Below are positions 1 through 6,070 of a stretch of DNA of 10,982 nucleotides, in pieces; the first letter of the stretch is position 1, and each line of letters begins with the position of its first letter. The position numbers and the translations under genes are program-made. Where the stretch lies: positions 1 to 10,982 of the forward strand of contig JBEKLG010000051.1 in NCBI GenBank assembly GCA_050010315.1. Direction: 5' to 3'. This stretch comes from Bog-793 sp050010315. GTDB lineage: Bacteria > Actinomycetota > Acidimicrobiia > Acidimicrobiales > Bog-793. Below the pieces are notes generated by a model that had not been told where the DNA came from, did no database searches, and saw only the letters and a list, made by a program, of their open reading frames with translations.

Positions 1-191
1 AGGTCGTACGGTGTGATCTCGACCTGGACTCGGTCGCCCGGGAGGATGCGGATGCGGTGCATGCGCATCTTGCCCGAACTATGGGCGAGCACCTTGTGGC
101 CGTTCTCGAGCTCGACACGGAACATCGCGTTCGGCAACGGCTCGACGACCGTGCCCTCGAGCACGATCGCGTCCTCCTTCGGCTTCGGCAG
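1..191 (-). CDS. infA: Translation initiation factor IF-1, partial (3' end beyond window)
   Basis: IF-1 binds the A site of the 30S subunit during initiation and works with IF-2 and IF-3. The visible 63 codons cover nearly the whole single OB-fold (family length about 72-73), including the stretches KPKEDAIVLEGTVVEPLPNA near the N-terminus and SGKMRMHRIRILPGD; the last ten or so residues lie outside the window. No ATG or TTG is available in frame. I place the start at a CTG (191-189), because GAGGAGG lies 5 nt upstream (203-197) and the protein then begins (M)PKPKEDAIV, matching the usual MAKPKEDAIV. The alternative is an in-frame GTG at 242-240, which adds 17 atypical, Arg-rich residues behind a poor Shine-Dalgarno. 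A caller that disallows CTG would choose that GTG. Family assignment is certain; the start is inference. Confidence 0.93.
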   Translation of the reverse strand, partial: MPKPKEDAIVLEGTVVEPLPNAMFRVELENGHKVLAHSSGKMRMHRIRILPGDRVQVEITPYD

Positions 192-196
192 GTCAA

Positions 197-203
197 CCTC
201 CTC
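197..203 (-). promoter_or_regulatory. Shine-Dalgarno deciding the infA start
   Basis: The minus strand reads GAGGAGG here, followed by TTGAC and then the CTG at 191-189. It is one of the strongest ribosome binding sites in the window, with a 5-nt spacer. It would sit uselessly inside the coding region if translation began at the GTG at 242, so it favours the CTG start. Confidence 0.6.
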
Positions 204-218
204 GACGAAACTCTGACT

Positions 219-234
219 CCTGCGGGTCCGCAGG
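219..234 (-). other. Perfect hairpin upstream of the infA ribosome binding site
   Basis: CCTGCG (234-229), loop GACC (228-225) and CGCAGG (224-219) form a perfect 6-bp stem with a tetraloop in the transcript. It ends 15 nt before GAGGAGG. It could modulate access to the ribosome binding site or simply order the leader. It is not a terminator, because no U-run follows. Confidence 0.4.
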
Positions 235-397
235 CAACGCACGCCCCGTCACGAAATTGACGAACCACGATGAGCGGTGGGATCGCCCCGACCGCCCGCG
301 TGACCTGCGGCCGTGGGGCCACAAGATGTACGTTCTCGCCTGTCCATTCCAGCCCGCGCCGAACTTCCCGCGAGCTGGCCAACCCGAAGCAGGGGGA

Positions 398-427
398 ATT
401 TTAGCACCTCACGGCCGTTTCGGTCAC
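398..427 (-). promoter_or_regulatory. Candidate promoter for infA
   Basis: On the minus strand, GTGACC (427-422, four of six matches to TTGACA, overlapping the map stop codon) is followed after 18 nt by TAAAAT (403-398, five of six matches to TATAAT). TAAAAT stands out as the only AT-rich hexamer in this GC-rich intergenic region. Transcription would begin near 391, leaving a 5' leader of about 200 nt before the infA start. A housekeeping-sigma promoter in front of infA is reasonable biologically, but the call rests on the motifs alone. Confidence 0.4.
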
Positions 428-1164
428 GGTCGGGTCAGCACCTCTGGGCCGTCGTCGGTGATCGCGACCGTGTGCTCGAAATGCGCCGAGAGGGTCCCGT
501 CGGCCGTGACGACGCTCCAGCCGTCCTCGAGCTCGACGGTGTCGGGGCCGCCGACGTTCACCATCGGCTCGATGGCGAGCACGTTGCCCACCTTCAGCTT
601 CGGCCCGGCGCCACCGGGCCAGTAGTTCGGGACCGGGGGCTCCTCGTGCATCTCGGTCCCGATGGCGTGGCCGACGTACTTGCGCACGACCGAGAACCCC
701 GCCGCCTCGACGACTTCCTGCACCGCCCGGCCGATCTCGTGCAGCCGGTTGCCGGGGCGCATCACGTCGATCCCCGCCCACAGTGAGTGCTCGGTCGTCT
801 CCATCAGCCGGAGGGCGAGGGGGGAAACCCCCCCGACCGGGGCGGTGTAGGCGGCGTCGCCGTGGTAACCCTCGACGATCGCCCCGCAGTCGACGGAGAG
901 GATGTCGCCCTCTTTGAGCACGTATCCGCCGGGGATGCCGTGGACGATCATGTTGTTCGGCGAGGTGCAGATGACCGCGGGGAAGCCGTGGTAGTTGAGG
1001 AAGTTCGAGCGCGCCCCCCGTCGCTCGATCACGGCGCGGGCGACGGCGTCGAGCTCGCGGGTCGTGATGCCCGGACGGATCGCCCCCCTCGTCTCGGCGA
1101 TGATCTCGGCGACGACGCGGCCGGCCCGGCGCATCTTGTCGATCTCTTCGGGACTGCGGATCAC
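424..1164 (-). CDS. map: Methionine aminopeptidase, type I
   Basis: Cytosolic metalloenzyme that removes the initiator methionine from new proteins after deformylation. The 246-residue length is typical of the catalytic-core-only bacterial type Ia enzyme, with no N-terminal zinc-finger extension. All five dinuclear-metal ligands are present by alignment to the E. coli enzyme: Asp92 (SVDCG), Asp103 (YHGDAA), His166 (GHAIG), Glu199 (AIEPM) and Glu230 (HFEHT). The substrate-binding histidines His75 (IVHGIP) and His173 (EMHEEP) are also there. The start is GTG at 1164-1162, with GAGGT 6 nt upstream; it lies 9 nt after the adk stop, so translation is probably coupled. It is the last gene before the infA leader. 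Intact, with no anomalies seen. Confidence 0.97.
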   Translation of the reverse strand: MIRSPEEIDKMRRAGRVVAEIIAETRGAIRPGITTRELDAVARAVIERRGARSNFLNYHGFPAVICTSPNNMIVHGIPGGYVLKEGDILSVDCGAIVEGYHGDAAYTAPVGGVSPLALRLMETTEHSLWAGIDVMRPGNRLHEIGRAVQEVVEAAGFSVVRKYVGHAIGTEMHEEPPVPNYWPGGAGPKLKVGNVLAIEPMVNVGGPDTVELEDGWSVVTADGTLSAHFEHTVAITDDGPEVLTRP

Positions 1165-1173
1165 ACCTCGACC

Positions 1174-1836
1174 TCACCCGCTAAAAAGGCGGGTGTCGAT
1201 GAGCGCGAAGAGGCGGTCCGCCACCTCGTCGACCGTCCCGGTCGCCTCGACGGAGACGAGTTTGCCGGCCTGCCGGTAGCGAGCGATGAGCGGCGCCGTC
1301 TGGACGTCGTAGAGGGCGAGGCGCCGTGCCACGGCCTCTTCGGTGTCGTCCTCGCGCTGGACCACAGCTCCCCCGCAGTCGTCACAGATCCCCTCGGACC
1401 GGGGCGGTGCGCCAAGCGAGTACACCCGCCCGCACCCCGAGCAGGTGCGCCGTTGCGCGATCCGCCCGACGACGACGCTCGTCGGGATCTCGAGGCTGGC
1501 GACAAGGTCGATCACCTCGGGCTCGAGGATCTCGTCGAGCCGGTCCGCCTGGACGACGGTGCGGGGAAAGCCGTCGAGCACGAAACCACGTGCCGCGTCG
1601 TCCTCGCCGAGGCGCGCCGCGACCACCTCGGAGATGACGTCGTCCGGGACGAGCTCGCCAGCCTCCATCGTGCGCTGCACGAGCGCGCCGAGAGGGGTCC
1701 CGGACTTCACCGCGGCGCGCAGGATGTCTCCGGTCGAGACGTGCGGGATCCCGTAGTGCTGCGAGATCCGCAGACACTGGGTTCCCTTCCCCGAACCCTG
1801 CTTGCCGAGGACGATGAGACGGGCGACCCGGTCCAT
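1174..1836 (-). CDS. adk: Adenylate kinase, zinc-LID type
   Basis: Catalyses ATP + AMP = 2 ADP in the cytosol. It is 220 residues, the long form with a full LID domain. The P-loop is GKQGSGKGT at 11-19, where the usual form is GxPGxGKGT, so the proline is replaced by Gln. The NMP-binding region follows (STGDILR around 34-40; DGFPRT 88-93). The LID carries four cysteines in two CxxC pairs, Cys132/Cys135 and Cys151/Cys154, predicted to bind structural zinc. The catalytic arginines appear in RIAQRRT and in EEAVARRL. The ATG start abuts the secY stop directly (TAG then ATG, no gap). The only Shine-Dalgarno-like stretch is a weak GAGGG inside the end of secY, suggesting reliance on coupling. A perfect inverted repeat spans the stop codon region. 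Confidence 0.97.
   Translation of the reverse strand: MDRVARLIVLGKQGSGKGTQCLRISQHYGIPHVSTGDILRAAVKSGTPLGALVQRTMEAGELVPDDVISEVVAARLGEDDAARGFVLDGFPRTVVQADRLDEILEPEVIDLVASLEIPTSVVVGRIAQRRTCSGCGRVYSLGAPPRSEGICDDCGGAVVQREDDTEEAVARRLALYDVQTAPLIARYRQAGKLVSVEATGTVDEVADRLFALIDTRLFSG
1175..1195 (-). other. Perfect inverted repeat at the adk stop / map ribosome binding site junction
   Basis: The minus strand reads CACCCGC (1195-1189), a pyrimidine-rich loop CTTTTTA (1188-1182) and GCGGGTG (1181-1175), a perfect 7-bp stem. It covers the last codons and stop of adk and lies just before the map Shine-Dalgarno (GAGGT). The T-run lies in the loop rather than after the stem, so it is not a standard intrinsic terminator. 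A role in coupling or in mRNA stability between adk and map is possible but unproven. Confidence 0.45.
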
Positions 1837-3120
1837 CTAGGTGAGGTAGCCCTCGTAGTTGCGCATCGTGAGCTGGCTGTTGATCTGCTGGTTCGTCTGG
1901 AGCGCGACGCCGACGCTGATGAGGAGCGTCGTCCCGAAAAACGGGATCCCGAGGACGTGCCAGGCGGAGAGGATCGCCGACGGCGTGAGGGCGACGAACG
2001 CCAAGAACAGCGACCCCGGCAGCGTGATCCGGTTCAGGATCTTCGAGAGGTAGCTCTCGGTTGGCGGCCCCGGCCGGATCCCCGGGATGTACCCGCCCTG
2101 TTTGCGGATCTGGTCCGCCTGCTGGACCGGGTCGAAGCTCACCTGCACGTAAAAGAACGTGAAGGCCACGATGAACAGGCCGTAGAGAAAGAGGTACACG
2201 CCACCCGTCGGGCTCACGAGGTTCGCCTGGATCCAGGCGCGCACCCCGACCCACGGCAGCACGGTCGCGATGAGGACCGGGATGTACAAAAGTGAGCTCG
2301 CGAAGATGATCGGGATCACGCCGGCCTGGTTCACCTTCAGCGGGATGTAGGTGCTCTGTCCCCCGTACATCCGGCGACCCTGCACCCGGCGGGCGAAGGT
2401 CACGGGGATCCGGCGCTGGCCGAGCTCGACGAAGACGATCGCGACGAGGAGCGCGACGCAGACGAGTCCGATGATCACGAGGCCGGCGTACGACTTGTCC
2501 GCCTTGACGAGATCGATGTCGAGCGGGATGGTCGCCACGACGTTGGCGAAGATGATGATCGACATCCCGTTGCCGATGCCCCGCTGGGTGATGAGCTCCC
2601 CGAGCCACATCACGAACGCCGTCCCGGCGGTGAAAGTGAGGATGATGAACAGCACCCGCGGCCCCGAGAAATCGGGGATGAGGTCGACATTCGACCCGGT
2701 GAGCTGGCCGGAGTGCAAAAGGAACACGAGGCCCGACGACTGCATCAACGCCAGCGAGACGGTCAGGTAGCGCGTTGCCTGGGTCAGCTTGCGCTGGCCG
2801 ACGGCGCCCTGGTCGCGCCACTCGGTGAACTTCGGGATGACCGTCGTCAGCAGCTGGATGATGATCGACGAGGTGATGTACGGCATGATCCCGAGTCCGA
2901 GGACCGCCGCCCGGGCGAGCGCGCCACCCGAGAACAGGTTCAAGAACCCGAGGATCCCCGAGCCCTTCGCTGCGTTCGAGATCGACTCGATCGCCTTGAA
3001 GCTGACGCCCGGCACCGGGATGTTCGCTCCGAACTGGTAGATCGCGATCACGAGCAGCGTGAACAGGACCTTGTTGCGCAGGTCCGCGACCCTGACGATG
3101 TTCTTCAGGCTCGAGAGCAC
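1837..3120 (-). CDS. secY: Preprotein translocase channel subunit SecY
   Basis: Forms the membrane channel of the Sec translocon with SecE and SecG, exporting unfolded preproteins driven by SecA and inserting membrane proteins delivered by SRP. It is 427 residues, the usual bacterial length, with ten hydrophobic segments: roughly 18-35, 70-93, 114-136, 155-175, 184-203, 211-233, 268-289, 308-327, 367-387 and 392-408. Recognisable family stretches include QFGANIPVPGV (first helix/periplasmic side), the plug region 55-68, MPYITSSIIIQLL (80-91), GIGNGMS (181-187), the basic cytoplasmic loop around 235-255 and GGYIPGIRPG (342-351), the last two on the face that meets SecA and the ribosome. The start is GTG at 3120, with AGGGAGG a few bases upstream. 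A 93-nt leader separates it from rplO, the widest gap within the main cluster. Confidence 0.98.
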   Translation of the reverse strand: MLSSLKNIVRVADLRNKVLFTLLVIAIYQFGANIPVPGVSFKAIESISNAAKGSGILGFLNLFSGGALARAAVLGLGIMPYITSSIIIQLLTTVIPKFTEWRDQGAVGQRKLTQATRYLTVSLALMQSSGLVFLLHSGQLTGSNVDLIPDFSGPRVLFIILTFTAGTAFVMWLGELITQRGIGNGMSIIIFANVVATIPLDIDLVKADKSYAGLVIIGLVCVALLVAIVFVELGQRRIPVTFARRVQGRRMYGGQSTYIPLKVNQAGVIPIIFASSLLYIPVLIATVLPWVGVRAWIQANLVSPTGGVYLFLYGLFIVAFTFFYVQVSFDPVQQADQIRKQGGYIPGIRPGPPTESYLSKILNRITLPGSLFLAFVALTPSAILSAWHVLGIPFFGTTLLISVGVALQTNQQINSQLTMRNYEGYLT

Positions 3121-3213
3121 TGCCCCTCCCTAAAAGCGGCCCTGACATGCCGGCGCGTCACGCACCGGTTGCACCCTAGCGTCCAGACCGCCACGGTCCC
3201 GTCCGTCCCATGC
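3121..3213 (-). other. rplO-secY intergenic leader with a strong hairpin
   Basis: Ninety-three nucleotides with no ORF of interest. The minus strand contains an 8-bp stem, CCGGTGCG (3168-3161), loop TGA, CGCGCCGG (3157-3150), with one G-U wobble in RNA. A CTTTTA stretch begins about 13 nt after the stem and leads into the secY Shine-Dalgarno AGGGAGG. The U-run is short and not adjacent to the stem, so a strong terminator is unlikely. Attenuation, an RNA processing site, or control of secY translation are all open. I see no convincing -10/-35 pair. Confidence 0.5.
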
Positions 3214-3702
3214 CTAGCGGTTGGCGAGCGCGTTGCCGCGGACGGGGGGCCGGCGGCCGCCGTGCGGTGATGGCACGACCTTGACGGACCCGCCGGCGTC
3301 GGTGATTGCCCGGGCGGCAGCCTTCGAGAAGGCGTGGGCCTCGACGGCGATTGCCCGCGAGAGCGTCCCGCGCCCGAGAACCTTGACGAGACCCTTTTCG
3401 TGGACGATTCCCGCGGCGCGCAGCGTCTCCGGGGTTACCTCCTCGCCGACGTGCTTGTCGAGATCGTCGAGGTTGACGACGTTGTACTCGACACGGAACG
3501 GGTTCTTGAAGCCGCGCAGCTTCGGGAGCCGCTGGGTGAGCGGCAGCTGCCCACCCTCGAACCCAGCGTTCAGCGCGCCCCTCGCGAGCTGGCCCTTGGT
3601 GCCGCGACCGGCCGTCTTGCCGCCTTTGCCGCCGGTTCCCCGGCCGACGCGGCGACGTCGCCGGTGAGATCCCGCGGCCGGCACGAGATCGTCGAGTCGC
3701 AT
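3214..3702 (-). CDS. rplO: 50S ribosomal protein L15
   Basis: Late-assembling large-subunit protein whose N-terminal arm threads through 23S rRNA. It is 162 residues. The basic arm has RRRRR and the glycine-rich GRGTGGKGGKTAGRGTKGQ stretch (about 20-38), followed by GFEGGQLPLTQRLPKLRGF (about 48-66) and the globular C-terminal domain, ending in a basic GGRRPPVRGNALANR tail. The start is ATG at 3702, whose A is also the last base of the rpmD stop (TGATG), with AAGGGGGG at 3716-3709. A GTG one codon upstream (3705) would add a single residue. An in-frame TTG or GTG far upstream is overlap with rpmD and is not used. Spacing and overlap imply coupled translation with L30. Confidence 0.97.
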   Translation of the reverse strand: MRLDDLVPAAGSHRRRRRVGRGTGGKGGKTAGRGTKGQLARGALNAGFEGGQLPLTQRLPKLRGFKNPFRVEYNVVNLDDLDKHVGEEVTPETLRAAGIVHEKGLVKVLGRGTLSRAIAVEAHAFSKAAARAITDAGGSVKVVPSPHGGRRPPVRGNALANR

Positions 3703-3965
3703 CACGATCCCCCCTTGCCCCTCGAGGAGGTCTTCGCCGGCGTGCGGGAGCCCGGGCGCGACAAGGACGGTCGGACCGTCACGAGGTGGGACACGCACGC
3801 GAGCATGCCACGGATCTCCGGCCGATCGGCGAGCACGTTCGACTGGCCGACCCGGCGCAGACCGAGGGCGCGCAGGGTCGCGCGGTGTTTCGGCTTGCCC
3901 CCGATCGCCGAGCGGACCTGGGTGACGACGATCTCGGCCGGACCGGACGCTGGGCGCGGCGTCAC
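3702..3965 (-). CDS. rpmD: 50S ribosomal protein L30, with C-terminal extension
   Basis: Small large-subunit protein. The core matches the family: VTQVRSAIGGKPKHRATLRA, GLRRVGQ, and the end RPEIRGMLACVSHLVTV. Bacterial L30 is usually about 60 residues and ends just after that VSHLV segment. Here another 22 or so residues follow (Ser/Arg/Gly/Lys-rich, ending SSRGKGGS), giving 87 in all. The last codons of this tail also carry the AAGGGGGG ribosome binding site of rplO, so the tail may in part be a by-product of overlapping signals. The start is GTG at 3965, a single base after the rpsE stop. Confidence 0.95.
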   Translation of the reverse strand: MTPRPASGPAEIVVTQVRSAIGGKPKHRATLRALGLRRVGQSNVLADRPEIRGMLACVSHLVTVRPSLSRPGSRTPAKTSSRGKGGS

Positions 3966-3966
3966 G

Positions 3967-4515
3967 TCAACGCCCCCCGCCGTCGACCGTCGTTGCCCGG
4001 CGCCGCTCGTTGTAGGAACGCAACACCCCCGCCGGGCAGACCTCCTCGGGCGTCTTGTCGCGCAGGCGGGCGACCTCGTCGGGGCGGCGGAGCGCCTTCA
4101 GCCCGGCGATCGTCGCGTGGGCGACGTTGATCGAGTTCGACGTGCCGAGCGACTTGGCGACGACGTCACGCACCCCGGCCATCTCGAAGATCGCCCGGGC
4201 CGCCCCGCCGGCGATGACGCCGGTGCCCGGCGCCGCGGGCTTCATGAGCATCCTGCCGGCCCCGGCCGAGCCGATCACCGGGTGGACGATTGTCGATCCG
4301 GCCAACGGCACCTCGAAGACGTTCTTCTTCGCGTCCTCGATCCCCTTCTGCACGGCGAGACCAGCCTCCTTGGCCTTGCCGTAGCCGAGGCCGACGTGGC
4401 CCTGGCCGTCACCCACGACCATCAGCGCCGTGAAGGAGAACCGCCGGCCGCCTTGGACCACCTTGGCGACGCGGTTCACCCGGATCGTCCGCTCCTCGTA
4501 CTGGGACTCTGGCAT
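3967..4515 (-). CDS. rpsE: 30S ribosomal protein S5
   Basis: Small-subunit protein near the mRNA entry and decoding region that influences translational accuracy. It is 182 residues. The double-stranded RNA-binding-like N-terminal domain includes the loop KVVQGGRRFSF (18-28), where spectinomycin resistance and ram-type changes map in model bacteria; it looks wild type. The second domain contains GYGKAKE, the GAGRMLMKPAAPGTGVIAGG segment (about 85-104) and KSLGTSNSINV. The ATG start follows the rplR stop without a gap (TAAATG), with GGAG 6 nt before the start codon. It ends in a Gly/Arg tail one base before rpmD. Confidence 0.98.
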   Translation of the reverse strand: MPESQYEERTIRVNRVAKVVQGGRRFSFTALMVVGDGQGHVGLGYGKAKEAGLAVQKGIEDAKKNVFEVPLAGSTIVHPVIGSAGAGRMLMKPAAPGTGVIAGGAARAIFEMAGVRDVVAKSLGTSNSINVAHATIAGLKALRRPDEVARLRDKTPEEVCPAGVLRSYNERRRATTVDGGGR

Positions 4516-4878
4516 TTAGAACTCCAATCCCGCGGCGCGAGCAGCCTCGGCGAGGGCCGCGACGCGACCGTGGTACCGGGCGCCGCCCCGGTCGAAGACG
4601 ACCGTCTCGATCCCCTCGCGCCGGGCGCGTTCCGCCACGAGCCGGCCGACCTCGGCCGCAGCGGCGACGTTGCCGGTCGGCTTCGTGCGCAGAGCCGCCT
4701 CCATCGTCGAAGCGGCGGCGATCGTGCGCCCCGCGGCATCGTCGATCACCTGGGCGACGATGTGTCGGTTCGAGCGGAAAACGGCGAGACGCGGCCGTTC
4801 GGCGGTGCCGGCGACCTTGCGGCGCAACCGTTCGTGGCGGCGGCGGCGCAGGACGCGGGTGCGATCGGTGCCCGCCAT
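4516..4878 (-). CDS. rplR: 50S ribosomal protein L18
   Basis: Binds 5S rRNA in the central protuberance, together with L5. It is 120 residues, normal length. The arginine-rich N-terminus (RTRVLRRRRHERLRRKV) is followed by ERPRLAVFRSNRHIVAQVIDD, and the C-terminal region has VFDRGGARYHGRVAALAEAAR, all standard for the family. The start is ATG at 4878, 2 nt after the rplF stop, with a weak GGGAAG ribosome binding site. It is the only gene here that ends in TAA. Confidence 0.98.
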   Translation of the reverse strand: MAGTDRTRVLRRRRHERLRRKVAGTAERPRLAVFRSNRHIVAQVIDDAAGRTIAAASTMEAALRTKPTGNVAAAAEVGRLVAERARREGIETVVFDRGGARYHGRVAALAEAARAAGLEF

Positions 4879-4880
4879 CG

Positions 4881-5426
4881 CTACTTCCCAGCCTTTCCGG
4901 CCTTGTGCTGCACCGTCTCGCCCGCGTACCGCACACCCTTGCCCTTGTAGGGCTCGGGCTTGCGGATCTTGCGGATGTCGGCGGCCACCTGCCCGACCCG
5001 TTCCTTGTCGATGCCTCGCACCGTGACGCGGGTCGGCATCGGGACCTCGAAGCTGATGCCCTCGGGCGCGTCGATGACGACCGGGTGGCTGAAGCCGAGC
5101 GCCAGCTCGAGCTGGTTCGGCCCCTTCGCCGTTGCCCGGTAGCCGATGCCGACGATCTCGAGGTCCTTGGAGAACCCCTCGGTGACGCCGAGCACCATGT
5201 TGGCGATCAACGTCCGCGTGAGGCCGTGGAGCGCCCGGCTCGCCCGTTCGTCGTCCGGGCGCTCGACGACAAGCGTCGACCCGCCATCCTCGGCGCGCAC
5301 GCTGATCCGGCTCGGGATCACCCGCTCCAGGGCGCCCTTGGGGCCGCGCACGGCGATGCGGTCGTCGACCATCGTCACCTCGACGCCCGCGGGCACCGTG
5401 ATCGGCATTCGTCCGACCCGCGACAT
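4881..5426 (-). CDS. rplF: 50S ribosomal protein L6
   Basis: Large-subunit protein at the base of the L7/L12 stalk next to the sarcin-ricin loop. It is 181 residues made of two related RNA-binding domains. The N-terminus SRVGRMPITVPAGVEV and the C-terminal signature PEPYKGKGVRYAGE (157-170) are diagnostic, and the second domain has GIGYRA. The ATG start lies 27 nt after the rpsH stop, with a GGGGTGA-like ribosome binding site. This is the widest gap inside the S10-spc run before secY. The end is lysine/glycine rich. Confidence 0.98.
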   Translation of the reverse strand: MSRVGRMPITVPAGVEVTMVDDRIAVRGPKGALERVIPSRISVRAEDGGSTLVVERPDDERASRALHGLTRTLIANMVLGVTEGFSKDLEIVGIGYRATAKGPNQLELALGFSHPVVIDAPEGISFEVPMPTRVTVRGIDKERVGQVAADIRKIRKPEPYKGKGVRYAGETVQHKAGKAGK

Positions 5427-5453
5427 CAGCGGCTCACCCCACCCATCTCCGGG

Positions 5454-5858
5454 TCACCAGACATAACAGAGCACCTCGCCGCCGATCTTCCGCTGGCGAG
5501 CCTCCCGGTCGGTGAGCAAGCCCTGGCTGGTCGAGAGCACGGCGACGCCGAGGCCGCCGAGGACCCGCGGCAGGTGATCGGCGCGCGCGTAGACGCGCAG
5601 CCCCGGCGTCGAGACCCGTTTCAGCCCGGCGATCGCACGGGCGCGGTCGTGCGTGTACTTCATCCTGATCTCGAGGACGGTCCCCGGACGTCCATCATCC
5701 TTGGTGGTCGAAAAGCCGGCGATGTAGCCCTCGCGCTCCAGGATCGAGGCGAGTGACATCTTCAGCTTCGAACCGGGCATGCGGACGGTTTCGTGCATCG
5801 CAACGTTGGCGTTGCGCACGCGGGTCAGCATGTCGGCGATGGGATCCGTCATGGTCAT
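5454..5858 (-). CDS. rpsH: 30S ribosomal protein S8
   Basis: Primary binder of 16S rRNA helix 21 in the central domain; in E. coli it is also the translational repressor of the spc operon. It is 134 residues. The N-terminus MTDPIADMLTRVRNA and the C-terminus GGEVLCYVW are typical, with TSQGLLTDREAR in between. I choose the ATG at 5858, which has GGGAGGG about 8 nt upstream; the second ATG at 5852 would drop two residues. It lies 16 nt after the S14 gene. I did not find an obvious 16S-helix-21 mimic near the rplE start, so autoregulation cannot be claimed here. Confidence 0.98.
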   Translation of the reverse strand: MTMTDPIADMLTRVRNANVAMHETVRMPGSKLKMSLASILEREGYIAGFSTTKDDGRPGTVLEIRMKYTHDRARAIAGLKRVSTPGLRVYARADHLPRVLGGLGVAVLSTSQGLLTDREARQRKIGGEVLCYVW

Positions 5859-5874
5859 CGGCGATGCCCTCCCG

Positions 5875-6060
5875 TCACCAGCTTGCCTTCTTCACACCGG
5901 GCACTTCCCCTGCATGTACGAGCTCTCTCAGGCAGATCCGGCACAATCCGAAGCGGCGGTACACGGACCTGGGGCGACCGCAACGCCGGCACCGGGTGTA
6001 GCCGCGCACCTTGAACTTCGGTTTGTGCTGCTGCTTCTCGACGAGCGCCTTCTTGGCCAT
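5875..6060 (-). CDS. rpsN: 30S ribosomal protein S14, zinc-binding type Z
   Basis: Small-subunit head protein. The 61-residue form with four cysteines, Cys24/Cys27 (CRRC) and Cys40/Cys43 (CRIC), is the zinc-bound, C-plus form (often called rpsN1 or rpsZ) usual at this place in the spc operon. Genomes of this phylum often hold a longer zinc-free copy elsewhere that is used under zinc limitation; none is in this window. The end, GEVPGVKKASW, is the family C-terminus. The ATG start is 10 nt after the rplE stop, with only a weak ribosome binding site. Confidence 0.98.
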   Translation of the reverse strand: MAKKALVEKQQHKPKFKVRGYTRCRRCGRPRSVYRRFGLCRICLRELVHAGEVPGVKKASW

Positions 6061-6070
6061 GATCTGCCCA

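Larger units (their letters stand above)
192..423 (-). other. infA leader / map-infA intergenic region, 232 nt
   Basis: This is the longest non-coding stretch in the window. Read on the minus strand it holds, in order, a candidate promoter at its upstream end (see separate entry), an imperfect GC-rich pairing (GCCCC with GGGGC, roughly 320-280), a short CGTCA/TGACG hairpin (262-247), and a perfect 6-bp hairpin CCTGCG-GACC-CGCAGG (234-219) that ends 15 nt before the Shine-Dalgarno. No hairpin with a following T-run is seen, so I do not call a terminator after map. I see no tRNA or small ORF with family resemblance. A 200-nt structured leader suggests that infA is, at least in part, expressed apart from the secY-adk-map genes; this is inference. 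Confidence 0.6.

Noticed and set aside
1175..1195. Intrinsic terminator between adk and map.
   Set aside because: The T-run is in the loop, not after the stem, and map follows after 9 nt with a good ribosome binding site, so termination there would make little sense.
1382..3148. A 588-codon minus-strand frame overlapping secY and adk.
   Set aside because: It is out of frame with both genes; its sequence is an Arg/Pro/His-rich shadow, while the secY frame gives a clear ten-helix protein.
3150..3168. Strong intrinsic terminator closing the ribosomal part before secY.
   Set aside because: The nearest U-run has only four U and begins about 13 nt after the stem. I keep it as a hairpin of unknown role.
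787..4950. Very long open frames on the plus strand opposite map-adk-secY (787-2295) and opposite rplO-rplR (3334-4950).
   Set aside because: They mirror the minus-strand ribosomal and secY genes codon by codon. High G+C with GC-rich third positions removes stops from antisense frames. Their translations are Arg/Asp/His-rich without family resemblance.
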